In this document: positions 6,120-14,306 of the stretch, in pieces
Numbering within the stretch: the stretch's first letter is position 1
Layout of the letters: each line of letters begins with the position of its first letter
Source of the DNA: a virus
Strand: one strand, 5' to 3'
Virus record (IMG/VR): IMGVR_UViG_3300046028_007538
Span: 1-37,375 of that record
Length of the DNA: 37,375 bases
Made by a program: the position numbers and the translations under genes
Notes under the pieces: model-generated
What the model saw: only the letters and a program-made list of their open reading frames with translations
Database searches by the model: none
What the model was told of the DNA's origin: nothing

Positions 6120-7634
6120 ATGCAATACCCTGAGAAAGAGAGCGCCGTCGTCGGCTATATTAGTGTCGCTGGCTTCGCCGGCGTGCCGAAGTCGGCGGTC
6201 GTCGAGCCGGAGGCATTCAGTTCAACACTGAATGGGCTCTACTACGCCGCCGCGCACCGGCTGCACCACGCTGGCAAGGCTGTAGTCGGCACGACGATCC
6301 TCGAGGCTATCGAGCGGGAACCGTATTGGCTGAAGCTGGCCGAGGCTGAGGCGCAGGCCGCCGGTATGGTGTCGTGGCAGGACGGTGTGGTGCTGGCAGA
6401 TACCTCGCTGGCATTTAGCCCAGCGGGCGGTGCGATTGTCGCGGAATACTTGGAGGATATCTCCAGCGCATACAACCTACGCAAGGCGACACAGATCGGG
6501 CGCAAGCTGGCGACTGGCGACATGCCTGTGGCTGAGGCCCTCGAGGAGCTCAAACTCCTGGCGAAGCCGAAGTCGGCCATGGTGGGCGTGGAAATGCATA
6601 CCTTTGAGCAGCTTTTCAAATACACGCCTAAGGATGATGCAAGCACGCTGGTGGGCGACCGTTGGTTGTGCCGTGGCGGGCAGCTTCTCCTCCTCGGGCA
6701 GTCGGGCATCGGCAAATCTTCCTACACGATCCAGCAAGCGATGACCTGGGCACTGGGGATGCCATTTTTTGGAATGAAGCCGAAGCAGAAGCTCAAGTGC
6801 CTGATCGTGCAGGCTGAGAACGATATGGGCGACATGGCCGAGGTGGTGCAAGGCGTGATGTCGTATGTAGTAGCCCAATCCAAGATGACGCAACGCGAGG
6901 CGGTGGATATCCTGCGGGAGAATGTGATCGTGGCTCGCGTCACAGCGCAGACCGGCGAGTCATTCATCGAGGTCGTTCGCGAGCTGATCGTCAAGCACGG
7001 TCCATTCGATCTCGTCTATGGGGATCCGCTTCTCTCATTCATCGGCGACGACATTTCCCAGCAGTCTGTAGCCTCGCACTTCTTGCGCGAGCTCTGCAAC
7101 CCGCTGGCGTTCGAGCACGGCTTCGCATGGGTGTGGTCCCACCACACGGGCAAGCCACAGAGCGACAGCAAGAGCCGGGCGCATTGGAATGCGAATGACT
7201 ACGCCTACATCGGCCTCGGCTCATCGGAGCTAACCAACTGGGCCCGCGCCATCTGTGTGCTGCAAACCACCAAGCACGAAGGAATCTTCAAGGTTCTCCT
7301 GGCGAAGCGGGGCAACCGCGCCGCTGTAGTCGATGACCACGGCCACCCGACCACGGACATAGTCATCAAGCACGCCGACCGTGGACTGCACTGGGAACCG
7401 ACCACTCTCCCCGAGGAGTCCGAAGAAGACGCCAAACCCCAAGGCAAGTCGGGACGCACGCCGAAGATCGGACCACTCCAAGAGGCTGAGATCATTGCCA
7501 AGCATGCCATATGGCCGGATGGCGCCCGTGGATTCTACGGCGAGATGATAGCCAAATACGGCGTCTCCCGCGACACAATCGAGCGCATACTCAGGCGCTC
7601 TAAGAACTCAACTCAAACCCAAAAGGCAGCGTAA
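6120..7634 (+). CDS. RepA/DnaB-like replicative helicase (AAA_25)
   Basis: A 504-residue protein starting MQYPEKESAVVGYISVAGFA. The N-terminal 150 residues are helical and resemble a DnaB-type N-terminal domain. The Walker A motif GQSGIGKS is at 193-200 and a Walker B-type strand FDLVYGDPLL at about 296, followed by the sensor-like WVWSHHTGKP. This matches hexameric RecA-fold helicases of the RepA/AAA_25 group. The C-terminus (about 450-495) has a GxxYGEMIAKYGVSRDTIERIL helix-turn-helix-like segment that could bind the origin. It follows a TAATTTTAATG leader and is immediately upstream of the repeat array, as expected for an initiator helicase. Confidence 0.8.
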   Translation: MQYPEKESAVVGYISVAGFAGVPKSAVVEPEAFSSTLNGLYYAAAHRLHHAGKAVVGTTILEAIEREPYWLKLAEAEAQAAGMVSWQDGVVLADTSLAFSPAGGAIVAEYLEDISSAYNLRKATQIGRKLATGDMPVAEALEELKLLAKPKSAMVGVEMHTFEQLFKYTPKDDASTLVGDRWLCRGGQLLLLGQSGIGKSSYTIQQAMTWALGMPFFGMKPKQKLKCLIVQAENDMGDMAEVVQGVMSYVVAQSKMTQREAVDILRENVIVARVTAQTGESFIEVVRELIVKHGPFDLVYGDPLLSFIGDDISQQSVASHFLRELCNPLAFEHGFAWVWSHHTGKPQSDSKSRAHWNANDYAYIGLGSSELTNWARAICVLQTTKHEGIFKVLLAKRGNRAAVVDDHGHPTTDIVIKHADRGLHWEPTTLPEESEEDAKPQGKSGRTPKIGPLQEAEIIAKHAIWPDGARGFYGEMIAKYGVSRDTIERILRRSKNSTQTQKAA

Positions 7635-7650
7635 TCAGCGTGAATACAAG

Positions 7651-7808
7651 TGCCGCAAAACTACCGCAAATTTACCGCAAAATAACAAATATGCGGCACA
7701 TGAATAACTGCCGCAAAACAACTGCCGCAGAACCCCCCTATAAAGGGGGGGGTTTCTGCGGCAGTAGATTTTTCGGCAGAGTTATTTCAACCATGACTAC
7801 CGCAAAAT
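7651..7808. repeat. CCGCAAA repeat array, candidate phage replication origin
   Basis: A 180-base gap after the helicase gene holds repeated TGCCGCAAAA/TACCGCAAA units: about 7651-7660, 7662-7670, 7674-7682, 7709-7718, 7722-7732 and 7798-7807, plus inverted copies at 7691-7697 and 7754-7764. Such clustered short repeats (iterons) next to a replicative helicase gene are a usual sign of a phage or plasmid origin. Binding by the helicase or another initiator is inferred. Confidence 0.5.
7721..7773 (+). terminator. Long GC-rich hairpin with T-tract
   Basis: A 12-base-pair stem (ACTGCCGCAGAA pairing with its complement) followed, after one bulged T, by six C:G pairs encloses a short A/T loop (7721-7765). 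TTTTT lies at 7769-7773. The structure fits an intrinsic terminator for the early operon. Its arms also carry two copies of the surrounding repeat unit, so it may serve as an origin hairpin instead or as well. Confidence 0.5.
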
Positions 7809-7814
7809 AGAATT

Positions 7815-8078
7815 ATGCTGGATACGACCAAAGACCCCAAGATCACTTGCCAAGCCTGCGGCCGCGAATGGCAAGACCACCCAGGCGTCGCTCACACTTG
7901 CCGACTCGCCTCAGACCTCGCCACCTACCTGCGATGGGCGCTCGATCACATCACCCCACCAGAATACACCCGAGACATCGGAGAACAGGAAGTCTACTGG
8001 CACTCCGCCGAAGAAGCCCGGCGCCTCATCGTCGAAGCCAGCAACTGGAAATCACCACGCCCATGCCCACGCCCATGA
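7815..8078 (+). CDS. Small zinc-finger-like protein
   Basis: An 87-residue protein starting MLDTTKDPKITCQACGREWQ. C12-x2-C15, H and a following C (CQACGREWQDHPGVAHTC) form a likely zinc-binding knuckle. The rest is helical, with a hydrophobic segment around LATYLRWALDHITPPEYTRD. It follows the origin-like region and the A/T-rich context AGAATTATG. The stop overlaps the next start. Function unknown; DNA or protein binding is plausible. Confidence 0.55.
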   Translation: MLDTTKDPKITCQACGREWQDHPGVAHTCRLASDLATYLRWALDHITPPEYTRDIGEQEVYWHSAEEARRLIVEASNWKSPRPCPRP

Positions 8079-8938
8079 AACCCATCAAACCTCAACGCCC
8101 AGCCAAACCCGAAACCAAACACAGCATCGCCACCAAGCTGGCCACCGAATTCCAAGTCTCCGTCCAGACAGCCACTCAATGGTTCGATGCCGGGTGCCCC
8201 ATGGACTACGAGGAAGCCAAGGAATGGAAGCTTCAGAGACGCGCACAGGCCGCAATTAAGTCCGAGATAGGTTCTCAGCCCAACAAGCTGGAAAAAGCCC
8301 TACAACAGGCCAAAGCGTGCGAAGAAACGGTGAACTGGGATGCCATGTCCACCCAGTTTCGGCAGATGTGCGATATCGTCGCCGAGTTTTTCCTCATGGG
8401 CATGACGGTCTCCGCCATTTACACCAAGCTGGGAGTAGCCATCCCTGTCATCAATCGCATCATCGCTAACCATCCCGACACCAAAGAGAAGGAGGCCCAA
8501 TCCAGAACCAATCGCCTCCGAGAGATCGCCAGGCTGTCATCCGATGCACTCGTTGACATGCTCGGCAACCCTACGCAACTCGCCAAGATGAAGCCCGCCG
8601 AACTCAACTTCATCCTCGGCACCGCTCAAGACAAGCTCAGAGACTCCGAAGGTGGAGCGCAGCTAACCATCAGCATTCACAATAAGATCCAAGCATTGTC
8701 CTTTGAAGAACTAATGAACAGCATCCCCAAACAAGTCGATGCCATCGATGCAGAGTTCGAGATCGAGACCCCCAAGGGAACCAGTAACAGTGCGCAGGCC
8801 CCTGTTTCAAAACCACCGCTCAGTCTCAATAACGGCCCTAAAAACAGGGTAATTACTGACGAGTCATTGCAAATGAACCATAGCCGACTACCTATAATCG
8901 GTGTTATCAGAAGTTATCAACCGGTAATCGCCCGATAG
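8075..8938 (+). CDS. HTH protein, candidate small terminase subunit
   Basis: A 287-residue protein starting MKPIKPQRPAKPETKHSIAT. An N-terminal helix-turn-helix (SIATKLATEFQVSVQTATQW, then a FDAGCPMDYEEAKEW segment) resembles Nu1-type terminase small subunits. A second HTH-like segment lies in VAEFFLMGMTVSAIYTKLGV. The middle is a long helical region (LREIARLSSDALVDML) and the C-terminus is polar and low-complexity. It lies two kilobases before the large terminase, a position consistent with DNA recognition for packaging. A transcriptional or replication role is possible. ATG 8075 is chosen for its overlap with the preceding stop; ATG 8063 is an alternative. Confidence 0.5.
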   Translation: MKPIKPQRPAKPETKHSIATKLATEFQVSVQTATQWFDAGCPMDYEEAKEWKLQRRAQAAIKSEIGSQPNKLEKALQQAKACEETVNWDAMSTQFRQMCDIVAEFFLMGMTVSAIYTKLGVAIPVINRIIANHPDTKEKEAQSRTNRLREIARLSSDALVDMLGNPTQLAKMKPAELNFILGTAQDKLRDSEGGAQLTISIHNKIQALSFEELMNSIPKQVDAIDAEFEIETPKGTSNSAQAPVSKPPLSLNNGPKNRVITDESLQMNHSRLPIIGVIRSYQPVIAR

Positions 8939-8952
8939 GGGGGGGAGGGGGG
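8936..8952. repeat. Homopurine G-tract (G8AG6)
   Basis: The stop codon TAG of the preceding gene runs into a G-rich tract of about eight G, one A and six G. The tract could be a slippage point or a structural signal near packaging genes. No function is established. Confidence 0.3.
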
Positions 8953-9007
8953 TCGGTCCGCTGGCTCCGCAAAATTCCCCCCACTCGTCCAGCCCCCGAA
9001 AAATTTT

Positions 9008-9286
9008 ATGAAAAAACATCAACCTAACAAGCAAGAAACAAAACAAGATCAACCGCCTATGCCTCCTGAGTGGCCGAGGATGGGCAAGGCCGCGCCAGGG
9101 AGGCAGCCGCAGAACCCCCGTGTGTTGAGGGTAGACCTCGACGGCGAGGTGGTGAATGTGCAAGTGCGGTCGAATACCTTCTACCGGGCGAACGAGCCGG
9201 TCTTGGTGGGAGTGGACGCCGGCGGGGCGTTGGTGGCGGTGAAGCCGAAGACGAATGCGCTGTTGCATGGGGGGTATGAGGGATGA
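9008..9286 (+). CDS. Hypothetical protein
   Basis: A 92-residue protein starting MKKHQPNKQETKQDQPPMPP. The first 35 residues are polar and probably disordered. The C-terminal half (VLRVDLDGEVVNVQVRSNTFYRAN followed by PVLVGVDAGGALVAVKP) is a short beta-rich domain. It follows a GAAAAATTTTATG leader. No family recognised. The stop overlaps the next gene, so it belongs to the operon leading into the terminase. Confidence 0.55.
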   Translation: MKKHQPNKQETKQDQPPMPPEWPRMGKAAPGRQPQNPRVLRVDLDGEVVNVQVRSNTFYRANEPVLVGVDAGGALVAVKPKTNALLHGGYEG

Positions 9287-9684
9287 GTGACACGCCTGAG
9301 ACGAATGCTGCGCAATGTGAGGGGCTGCTTAGAACAAATCCGATTCCAATGATGGTCGTTACAGCCAACTTTGCCCGCAAGTTGGAGCGCGAGCGCGACG
9401 AGGCGCGGGAGCAAATTGATAACATTCGCAAGATGCTATCCGAAGGCGGACAGGCTGTTGGAAATGCAGAACACGACTATTTAATTATTGATATGATTGC
9501 AAATTTGATTAAATCAAAAAATTACTTTGTCCGAAAAAGCGATTCATTGGAGCGCGAGCGCGACGAGGCGTGGAAGATCGCAGGCAGGTTGGCGCATTTT
9601 CTGGAGCGTCCAGCTTACTCGGTGGATGAGGCAATTGCCCGCATGGAGGCCTTGAATTTTTATAAGAAGCAAAAAAGCCAATGA
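9283..9684 (+). CDS. Coiled-coil phage protein with internal repeat
   Basis: A 133-residue protein starting MSDTPETNAAQCEGLLRTNP. The opening SDTPETNA with a following FARKLERERDEAREQ segment is a recurring phage pattern. LERERDEA occurs twice and is encoded by an exact 24-base direct repeat (9382-9405 and 9547-9570). The segment between them (about residues 50-88) is AT-rich and hydrophobic (YLIIDMIANLIKSKNYF). Function unknown; a helical adaptor or early regulator is plausible. Confidence 0.6.
   Translation: MSDTPETNAAQCEGLLRTNPIPMMVVTANFARKLERERDEAREQIDNIRKMLSEGGQAVGNAEHDYLIIDMIANLIKSKNYFVRKSDSLERERDEAWKIAGRLAHFLERPAYSVDEAIARMEALNFYKKQKSQ
9382..9570 (+). repeat. 24-base exact direct repeat flanking an AT-rich segment
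   Basis: Copies at 9382-9405 and 9547-9570 encode LERERDEA in the same frame, 165 bases apart. The interval is AT-rich between about 9470 and 9545, unlike the GC-rich surroundings, which suggests an internal duplication or in-frame insertion. Confidence 0.8.
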
Positions 9685-9932
9685 TTTGCACCACCTGCCA
9701 ATCTTCCACCCGAGTGGTCTCCTGCCGTTCTGTTGGCGAGGGATTCATTCGGCGTCGCCGGTGCGAGAACGGCCACCGGTTTAACACCGCCGAGGTCTCG
9801 CACCCTGAGCCGTTCCCGTGGTTGAAGAAAACCGCGACCAAACGCCCTAAGCGCCGCAAACTCGCCCGCAAGGCCAAGCCTAAGGCCTCCGATTGGCTCA
9901 CCCGCATCAACGACAAGCTCGCTACCCTATGA
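9681..9932 (+). CDS. Zinc-ribbon protein (NrdR/Ogr-like)
   Basis: An 83-residue protein starting MICTTCQSSTRVVSCRSVGE. CxxC (3, 6), a CRSVGEGFIRRRRC segment and NGHRF form a treble-clef-like zinc ribbon similar to the N-terminal domain of NrdR-type repressors. The second half is very basic (KKTATKRPKRRKLARKAKP), suggesting nucleic-acid binding. It immediately precedes and overlaps the large terminase gene, so a role in late transcription or packaging is a reasonable guess but not shown. Confidence 0.6.
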   Translation: MICTTCQSSTRVVSCRSVGEGFIRRRRCENGHRFNTAEVSHPEPFPWLKKTATKRPKRRKLARKAKPKASDWLTRINDKLATL

Positions 9933-11539
9933 CATTTTCGCAAACCGCCCACCCGCTGCTGCCATTTATCCCGCCGGAGCTTTTCGTTTCCGACTTTGAG
10001 GCGGCAAAGACCCTCTTGGCCGAGAGGGAACGCCGGATCACCCTGGAAAAAGAGGATCCCATCCGCTACGGCTACGAGCCTGAGCATTGGACCAAGGCCG
10101 AGAAGATCGCCAAGCGCTACCGCGACCTTTTGGTGCTGGGCGGCAACCGCTCCGGCAAGTCCACATGGGCGGGGAAAATGGTCGTCCGCACCCTGCTGGA
10201 GAAGCCCGCGAGCCGCGTGTGGTGCTTCCAGACCACCAACGACAACTCGATCTCCATGCAGCAGCCCATCGTGTGGAACTTCATGCCCGCCGAGCTGCGA
10301 ACGGCCAAGCGTAGCAAGATCACCAACATTTCCTACACGCAGAAGAACGGTTTTTCCGAAAACACCGCCGTCCTTCCGAACAAATCGCAGGTCTGGTTCC
10401 GAAATTACGCTCAGGATGTGACCACCATCGAGGGCGGCGAGATCGATCTCGCCTGGTGCGACGAATTAGTCCCCCTCGACTGGCTTGAAACCATCCGATT
10501 TCGACTTCTCGACCGAAATGGCATCCTGCTCGTCACATTTACGCCCATCGAAGGCTACAGCCCCACGGTAAAAAACTATCTCCAGGGCGCGAAGACGCTT
10601 GAGGAGTGCGATGCCGAGCTATTGCCGAGAAAAAGCGGCAAGGGATTTGAAAAAGTCCCCGTCGTGCAGGAATGCACCAGCCGTCACGCCGGCATCATCT
10701 ATTTCCAGACAAAAAACAACCCGTGGGCAGGCTACGGGCGCATGAAGACCGAGCTCGCCAAGCAACCGCGAGAAAAAATCCTCTGTCGCGCCTACGGCGT
10801 CCCCGTCAAGGCCGCCGCCACGCGCTTCCCGAGGTTCCGCGAGTCGGTGCATGTCGTCAAGGCCGACCAGATTCCTCAGGACGGCACGAACTACCTCTTT
10901 TGCGACCCTGCGGGCGGAAAAAATTGGTTTATGCAGTGGATCCGCATCGACGCCGCCGAGCGGGCGTGGGTCTACCGCGAGTGGCCGCAGACCGACACCT
11001 ACATCGAAGGCGTCGGCTACGCCGGGCCGTGGGCGATCAGCAGCGGCAAGAAAGCCGACGGCGAAGCAGGCGAGGGGCAGAAATCCTTCGGCTTCGGCCT
11101 GCTCGCCTACAAGCGGGAAATCGAGCGCATGGAAGCCCTCGACGGGGTCAAGGTCTTTGAGCGCTGGATAGACTCAAGGTATGCGAACACCACCGTCGCC
11201 GGCACCCGCGAGCAATCCACCACCCTCCTCGAGGAGCTCGAAGATGTCGGCATGTCCTTCCGATCCTGCCCTGGCGAGAACATCGAAGAGGGGGTCGGCC
11301 TCATCAACAACGCACTTTACTATGACGAAGAAGCACCCATCGACCACACTAACGCCCCTCGGCTGTATATCTCCGAGTGCTGCACCAACACCATCTGGGC
11401 CCTCAAGGAGTGGACCGGCAGCGACGGCCAGAAAGGCGCCAGCAAAGACCCCATCGACTGCCTCCGGTATTTACTCACCTCAGGAGTCGGCAATGTGGAA
11501 GGAGGGCGGCTCCATGTTACCGGAGGAGGTGCCTATTAA
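9929..11539 (+). CDS. terL: Terminase large subunit
   Basis: A 536-residue protein starting MTFSQTAHPLLPFIPPELFV. The ATPase has Walker A GGNRSGKST (71-79), a Walker B-type IDLAWCDEL (about 172-180) and a TFTPIEG coupling motif near 203. The C-terminal RNase H-like nuclease domain shows a metal-binding D in LFCDPAGGKNWF (about 326) and a late acidic KDPIDCLRYLL motif. This is the DNA-packaging motor of a tailed phage. Its start overlaps the zinc-ribbon gene. The end overlaps a small HTH gene by 26 bases. Length and order are normal for the family. Confidence 0.93.
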   Translation: MTFSQTAHPLLPFIPPELFVSDFEAAKTLLAERERRITLEKEDPIRYGYEPEHWTKAEKIAKRYRDLLVLGGNRSGKSTWAGKMVVRTLLEKPASRVWCFQTTNDNSISMQQPIVWNFMPAELRTAKRSKITNISYTQKNGFSENTAVLPNKSQVWFRNYAQDVTTIEGGEIDLAWCDELVPLDWLETIRFRLLDRNGILLVTFTPIEGYSPTVKNYLQGAKTLEECDAELLPRKSGKGFEKVPVVQECTSRHAGIIYFQTKNNPWAGYGRMKTELAKQPREKILCRAYGVPVKAAATRFPRFRESVHVVKADQIPQDGTNYLFCDPAGGKNWFMQWIRIDAAERAWVYREWPQTDTYIEGVGYAGPWAISSGKKADGEAGEGQKSFGFGLLAYKREIERMEALDGVKVFERWIDSRYANTTVAGTREQSTTLLEELEDVGMSFRSCPGENIEEGVGLINNALYYDEEAPIDHTNAPRLYISECCTNTIWALKEWTGSDGQKGASKDPIDCLRYLLTSGVGNVEGGRLHVTGGGAY

Positions 11540-11705
11540 ACGCCGCACGCTGCGCAAGCGCGATGTCATGGACCTCCTCGGTATTTCCGAGCGCACCTAC
11601 AAGACCTACATCGAGGTCGGCCTGCTGCACCCGCTGCCCGCACCTCGGCAGAAACGCCACACCTTCAGCCTCCCCGCCATCATCAAAAAATTCCAACTCG
11701 CCTGA
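11514..11705 (+). CDS. Small MerR/excisionase-like HTH protein
   Basis: A 63-residue protein starting MLPEEVPIKRRTLRKRDVMD. RDVMDLLGISERTYKTYIEVGLL is a winged-HTH motif followed by a basic wing (RQKRHTFSLPAIIKKFQ). GGAGGGCGG just upstream supports ATG 11514 rather than ATG 11493. It overlaps the terminase end by 26 bases. An HTH protein in this position could regulate late genes or recognise packaging DNA. Confidence 0.6.
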   Translation: MLPEEVPIKRRTLRKRDVMDLLGISERTYKTYIEVGLLHPLPAPRQKRHTFSLPAIIKKFQLA

Positions 11706-11709
11706 CCCT

Positions 11710-11997
11710 ATGTTCAACCTAAAAAAACAAACCACCCGCTACATCCTCTCCGACCGCCTCGACGACGACGACATGGCGACCGCGCTCTGCATGCCCGGCA
11801 GCAAGCCGCTCGTCGTGCAAGCCGTCCTCCAAGTCCTCCGCGACCATATCGATGACGCCACCGAATTGGTCGGCAGCATCAAGGTCGCCACCGAGCACGG
11901 CCAGCTCGCCCACTGCGCCGGCGCCCTCGACGCTCTGCGCGGCCTCGAGTCTGACCTCCTCCAGCGCATCGACGAAGCGAGCAAGAGCATTAAATAA
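11710..11997 (+). CDS. Hypothetical helical protein
   Basis: A 95-residue protein starting MFNLKKQTTRYILSDRLDDD. It is acidic and mostly helical (VVQAVLQVLRDHIDDATELV, ALDALRGLESDLLQRIDEAS). It lies between the terminase and scaffold genes with a 4-base gap to the preceding HTH gene. No family recognised; a small head-morphogenesis factor is plausible by location only. A gap of about 160 bases follows, without a clear promoter or hairpin. Confidence 0.5.
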   Translation: MFNLKKQTTRYILSDRLDDDDMATALCMPGSKPLVVQAVLQVLRDHIDDATELVGSIKVATEHGQLAHCAGALDALRGLESDLLQRIDEASKSIK

Positions 11998-12161
11998 TCC
12001 TTAACGGTTTGCTTTTTTCTGCCGTTATAGGTCGGTCGATGCCTCTTTCTGCCGCTGTGGGCGCGGCTCTGTAGATTTCCATAATTCTGTCGTCATTCTG
12101 AATGGAACGAGCTCCTGTGCCGCTCGACCCAGAAGGCACTGACCCACTTGGTTGGATTACC

Positions 12162-13181
12162 ATGACGACAGACACCACAGACACCCCAATGACGCTCTCT
12201 GATATTGCGGCCGAAATCGGCTTCGATCTCGAAGAGATAACCCCGCAGGAACAACCCGCCGCCGAGGAGACCGAGGACGCGCCAGAAGCGCAGCCAGAGG
12301 CCACCGACACGGAGGATGCCTCAGCGGAAACTGATCTTTCACAGGATACCGACAAAACTGACGACGACAGCGACGCCGAGTCCGAAGAGGACAAAGACGA
12401 CGCCGAGCCCGAAGAGGAAAAGAACCCCGTCCCCGAGAAGCTCCTCAAGCGCATCGACAAAATCACGGCCAAACGCCGCGAGGCCGAAACACGCGCAGAG
12501 ACCCTCGAGAGCGAGGTCAGCGAGCTGCGAGCCAAACTCGACGCCACCGTTCCCATCCAGATTACGCCCACCGCGAGCGACCCGCTCGCCGATGTGGAGA
12601 ACGCCGAGCAACTCGACGACCGAGTTGCCACCGCGAAGAAAATCCGCGCCTGGGCGATCAAGAATTTGGAAGGCGGCACCGTTCAGAATGCCGCCGGCGA
12701 AGAAGTTTATTACGAGCCCTCCCAAGTTCGTGAATACCTCGCCACCGCCGACGAGCTCCTCACCGAGCACGCCCCCAAGCGCAAGGAATGGATCTCGCAG
12801 CGCAACGCAGTGCTTCCCGAGGCCCGCTCCGTTTATCCGGCGCTCTTCAAAGCAGGCACCCAAGAGCACGAAAGTCTCATGGCCACCCTCAAAGCCCATC
12901 CCTACCTCAAAAACATGCCGCAGATCGAGATGATAGTCGGCGATGCGATGGAAGGCATGAAGCTCCGCTTCGCCCGAGCCGAGGCCATGGCCAAAAAGTC
13001 CGCATCGTCCAAGCCCGAGTCGAAATCCCCCGTGAAAGCCAGCAACCCGCCGAGTCCCGCCAAAGGTGCCCGAGTGCCCGCCCAAGACATAGCGAACCGC
13101 GAAGGAGCAAGAAACCTGTTCACTCGAGGCGCCTCGCTCAAGACCGACGACATCGCAGCGTATCTCGAAGGAGCGCTGTAA
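12162..13181 (+). CDS. Candidate scaffolding protein
   Basis: A 339-residue protein from ATG 12162 (MTTDTTDTPMTLSDIAAEIG). The N-terminal 100 residues are highly acidic (DTEDASAETDLSQDTDKTDD, then an Asp/Glu-rich stretch). A helical coiled-coil (ITAKRREAETRAETLESEVS) and a C-terminal half with Ala-rich helices follow. The composition and position immediately before the major capsid gene are typical of a capsid scaffolding protein; a protease domain is not visible. The frame is open up to ATG 12102 (MERAPVPLDPEGTDPLGWI), so the start is uncertain. Confidence 0.62.
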   Translation: MTTDTTDTPMTLSDIAAEIGFDLEEITPQEQPAAEETEDAPEAQPEATDTEDASAETDLSQDTDKTDDDSDAESEEDKDDAEPEEEKNPVPEKLLKRIDKITAKRREAETRAETLESEVSELRAKLDATVPIQITPTASDPLADVENAEQLDDRVATAKKIRAWAIKNLEGGTVQNAAGEEVYYEPSQVREYLATADELLTEHAPKRKEWISQRNAVLPEARSVYPALFKAGTQEHESLMATLKAHPYLKNMPQIEMIVGDAMEGMKLRFARAEAMAKKSASSKPESKSPVKASNPPSPAKGARVPAQDIANREGARNLFTRGASLKTDDIAAYLEGAL

Positions 13182-13215
13182 CCCCACAAATCCAAACCAA
13201 CCCCCCCCTTAACTT

Positions 13216-14235
13216 ATGCCCGCTACACTCATCACAAACCAAACTGGCATCCGCCAGGATCTCTCCGACCTCATCGCGGTCGTAGACGCAAAAACCTGCC
13301 CCGTCATCTCGATGGCGAAAAAAGGCGCAGAGCCCATCAACCCCCTCACACAATGGCAAGCCGACGCATTCAATGCGGCGACGGTTCCCGCTGGCGTGCT
13401 CTCGAACACAGATGTTTCCTCATCTGATTTCGTGGACAACGCTGCCAACCGCGTGCTCCTCTCAGCCCGCATCCAGAAATTCCGCGAAGTCCCATCCGTG
13501 GACGATCTCGCGCAGCATGTTTCCGAAGTTGCCGGTATCGGCAAAAAGAAAGAAATGGCCCGCGCCGTCAGCAAATCCCTCGAGCAAATGAAGCGCTCCA
13601 TGGAAGCCGCATTCTGCTCCGACCAAGAAGGCGTTGAGCAATCCGGCGCGACCCCCTACAAGACCCGTGGTCTTGGCAAGTGGATCCAGAATGGCGCTCA
13701 GTCCGACCTCCCGGTCAACTCCGCCTACCGCACGCCAACCGCGTCGATCAACACGACCGTCACCGCCTCGCTCACTGAGAACAACATCCAGGATATGTTG
13801 CAATCCCTCTACGAGCAGACCGGCAAAGCACAGACCTACAGCCTCGTCTGCGGGCCTGCCCTCAAGCGCCAGTTCACCGCGTTCACACGCACGCAGTTCG
13901 CTTCGACGAATGTCGCCAGCGCCATCCGCGTGTTGAATCAAAAAGACAGCTCCAAAATCGTCAGCACCGTTGACATTTTCGAGGGCGACTTCGGCACACT
14001 CGAGCTCATCCCATCGCTCTTCCTGGCGAAGGACGCGACCGTCAACGCAGCCGCCGTGCAGAACGGCCGTGGCTATGTCCTCGATATGGACATGGTCGAG
14101 CTCCGCTACAACCGCAAGCCCCGCTTCCAAGAACTGGAAGACCGTGGCGGTGGACCACGCGGCATCGTGGACGCGATCTGCGCCCTCTGCGTCAAGAGCC
14201 CTCTGGCTCTCGGTAAGTTCGCACCGACTGCCTAA
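13216..14235 (+). CDS. Major capsid protein (SU10/DUF5309-like)
   Basis: A 339-residue protein starting MPATLITNQTGIRQDLSDLI. The segment FVDNAANRVLLSARIQKFRE and the following helical AGIGKKKEMARAVSKSLEQM match the E-loop and spine regions of HK97-fold capsid proteins of the SU10/DUF5309 type. VDIFEGDFGTLELIPSLFLA and the C-terminal VELRYNRKPRF segment are in the expected order. The N-terminus shows no removable delta domain. Gene order (scaffold, capsid, portal further on) and high expression of such proteins agree. The gene is 33 bases after the scaffold gene. Confidence 0.82.
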   Translation: MPATLITNQTGIRQDLSDLIAVVDAKTCPVISMAKKGAEPINPLTQWQADAFNAATVPAGVLSNTDVSSSDFVDNAANRVLLSARIQKFREVPSVDDLAQHVSEVAGIGKKKEMARAVSKSLEQMKRSMEAAFCSDQEGVEQSGATPYKTRGLGKWIQNGAQSDLPVNSAYRTPTASINTTVTASLTENNIQDMLQSLYEQTGKAQTYSLVCGPALKRQFTAFTRTQFASTNVASAIRVLNQKDSSKIVSTVDIFEGDFGTLELIPSLFLAKDATVNAAAVQNGRGYVLDMDMVELRYNRKPRFQELEDRGGGPRGIVDAICALCVKSPLALGKFAPTA

Positions 14236-14306
14236 TACAGCCTCCCCCGCATAGGCACAGGAGGGGCGCTCACACCCTCCAGACCCAACCCCGAGCGCCC
14301 CTCCCA

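Noticed and set aside
7651-7808. CRISPR array
   Set aside because: Repeats are about 8-10 bases with irregular spacing and mixed orientation; no spacers of even length.
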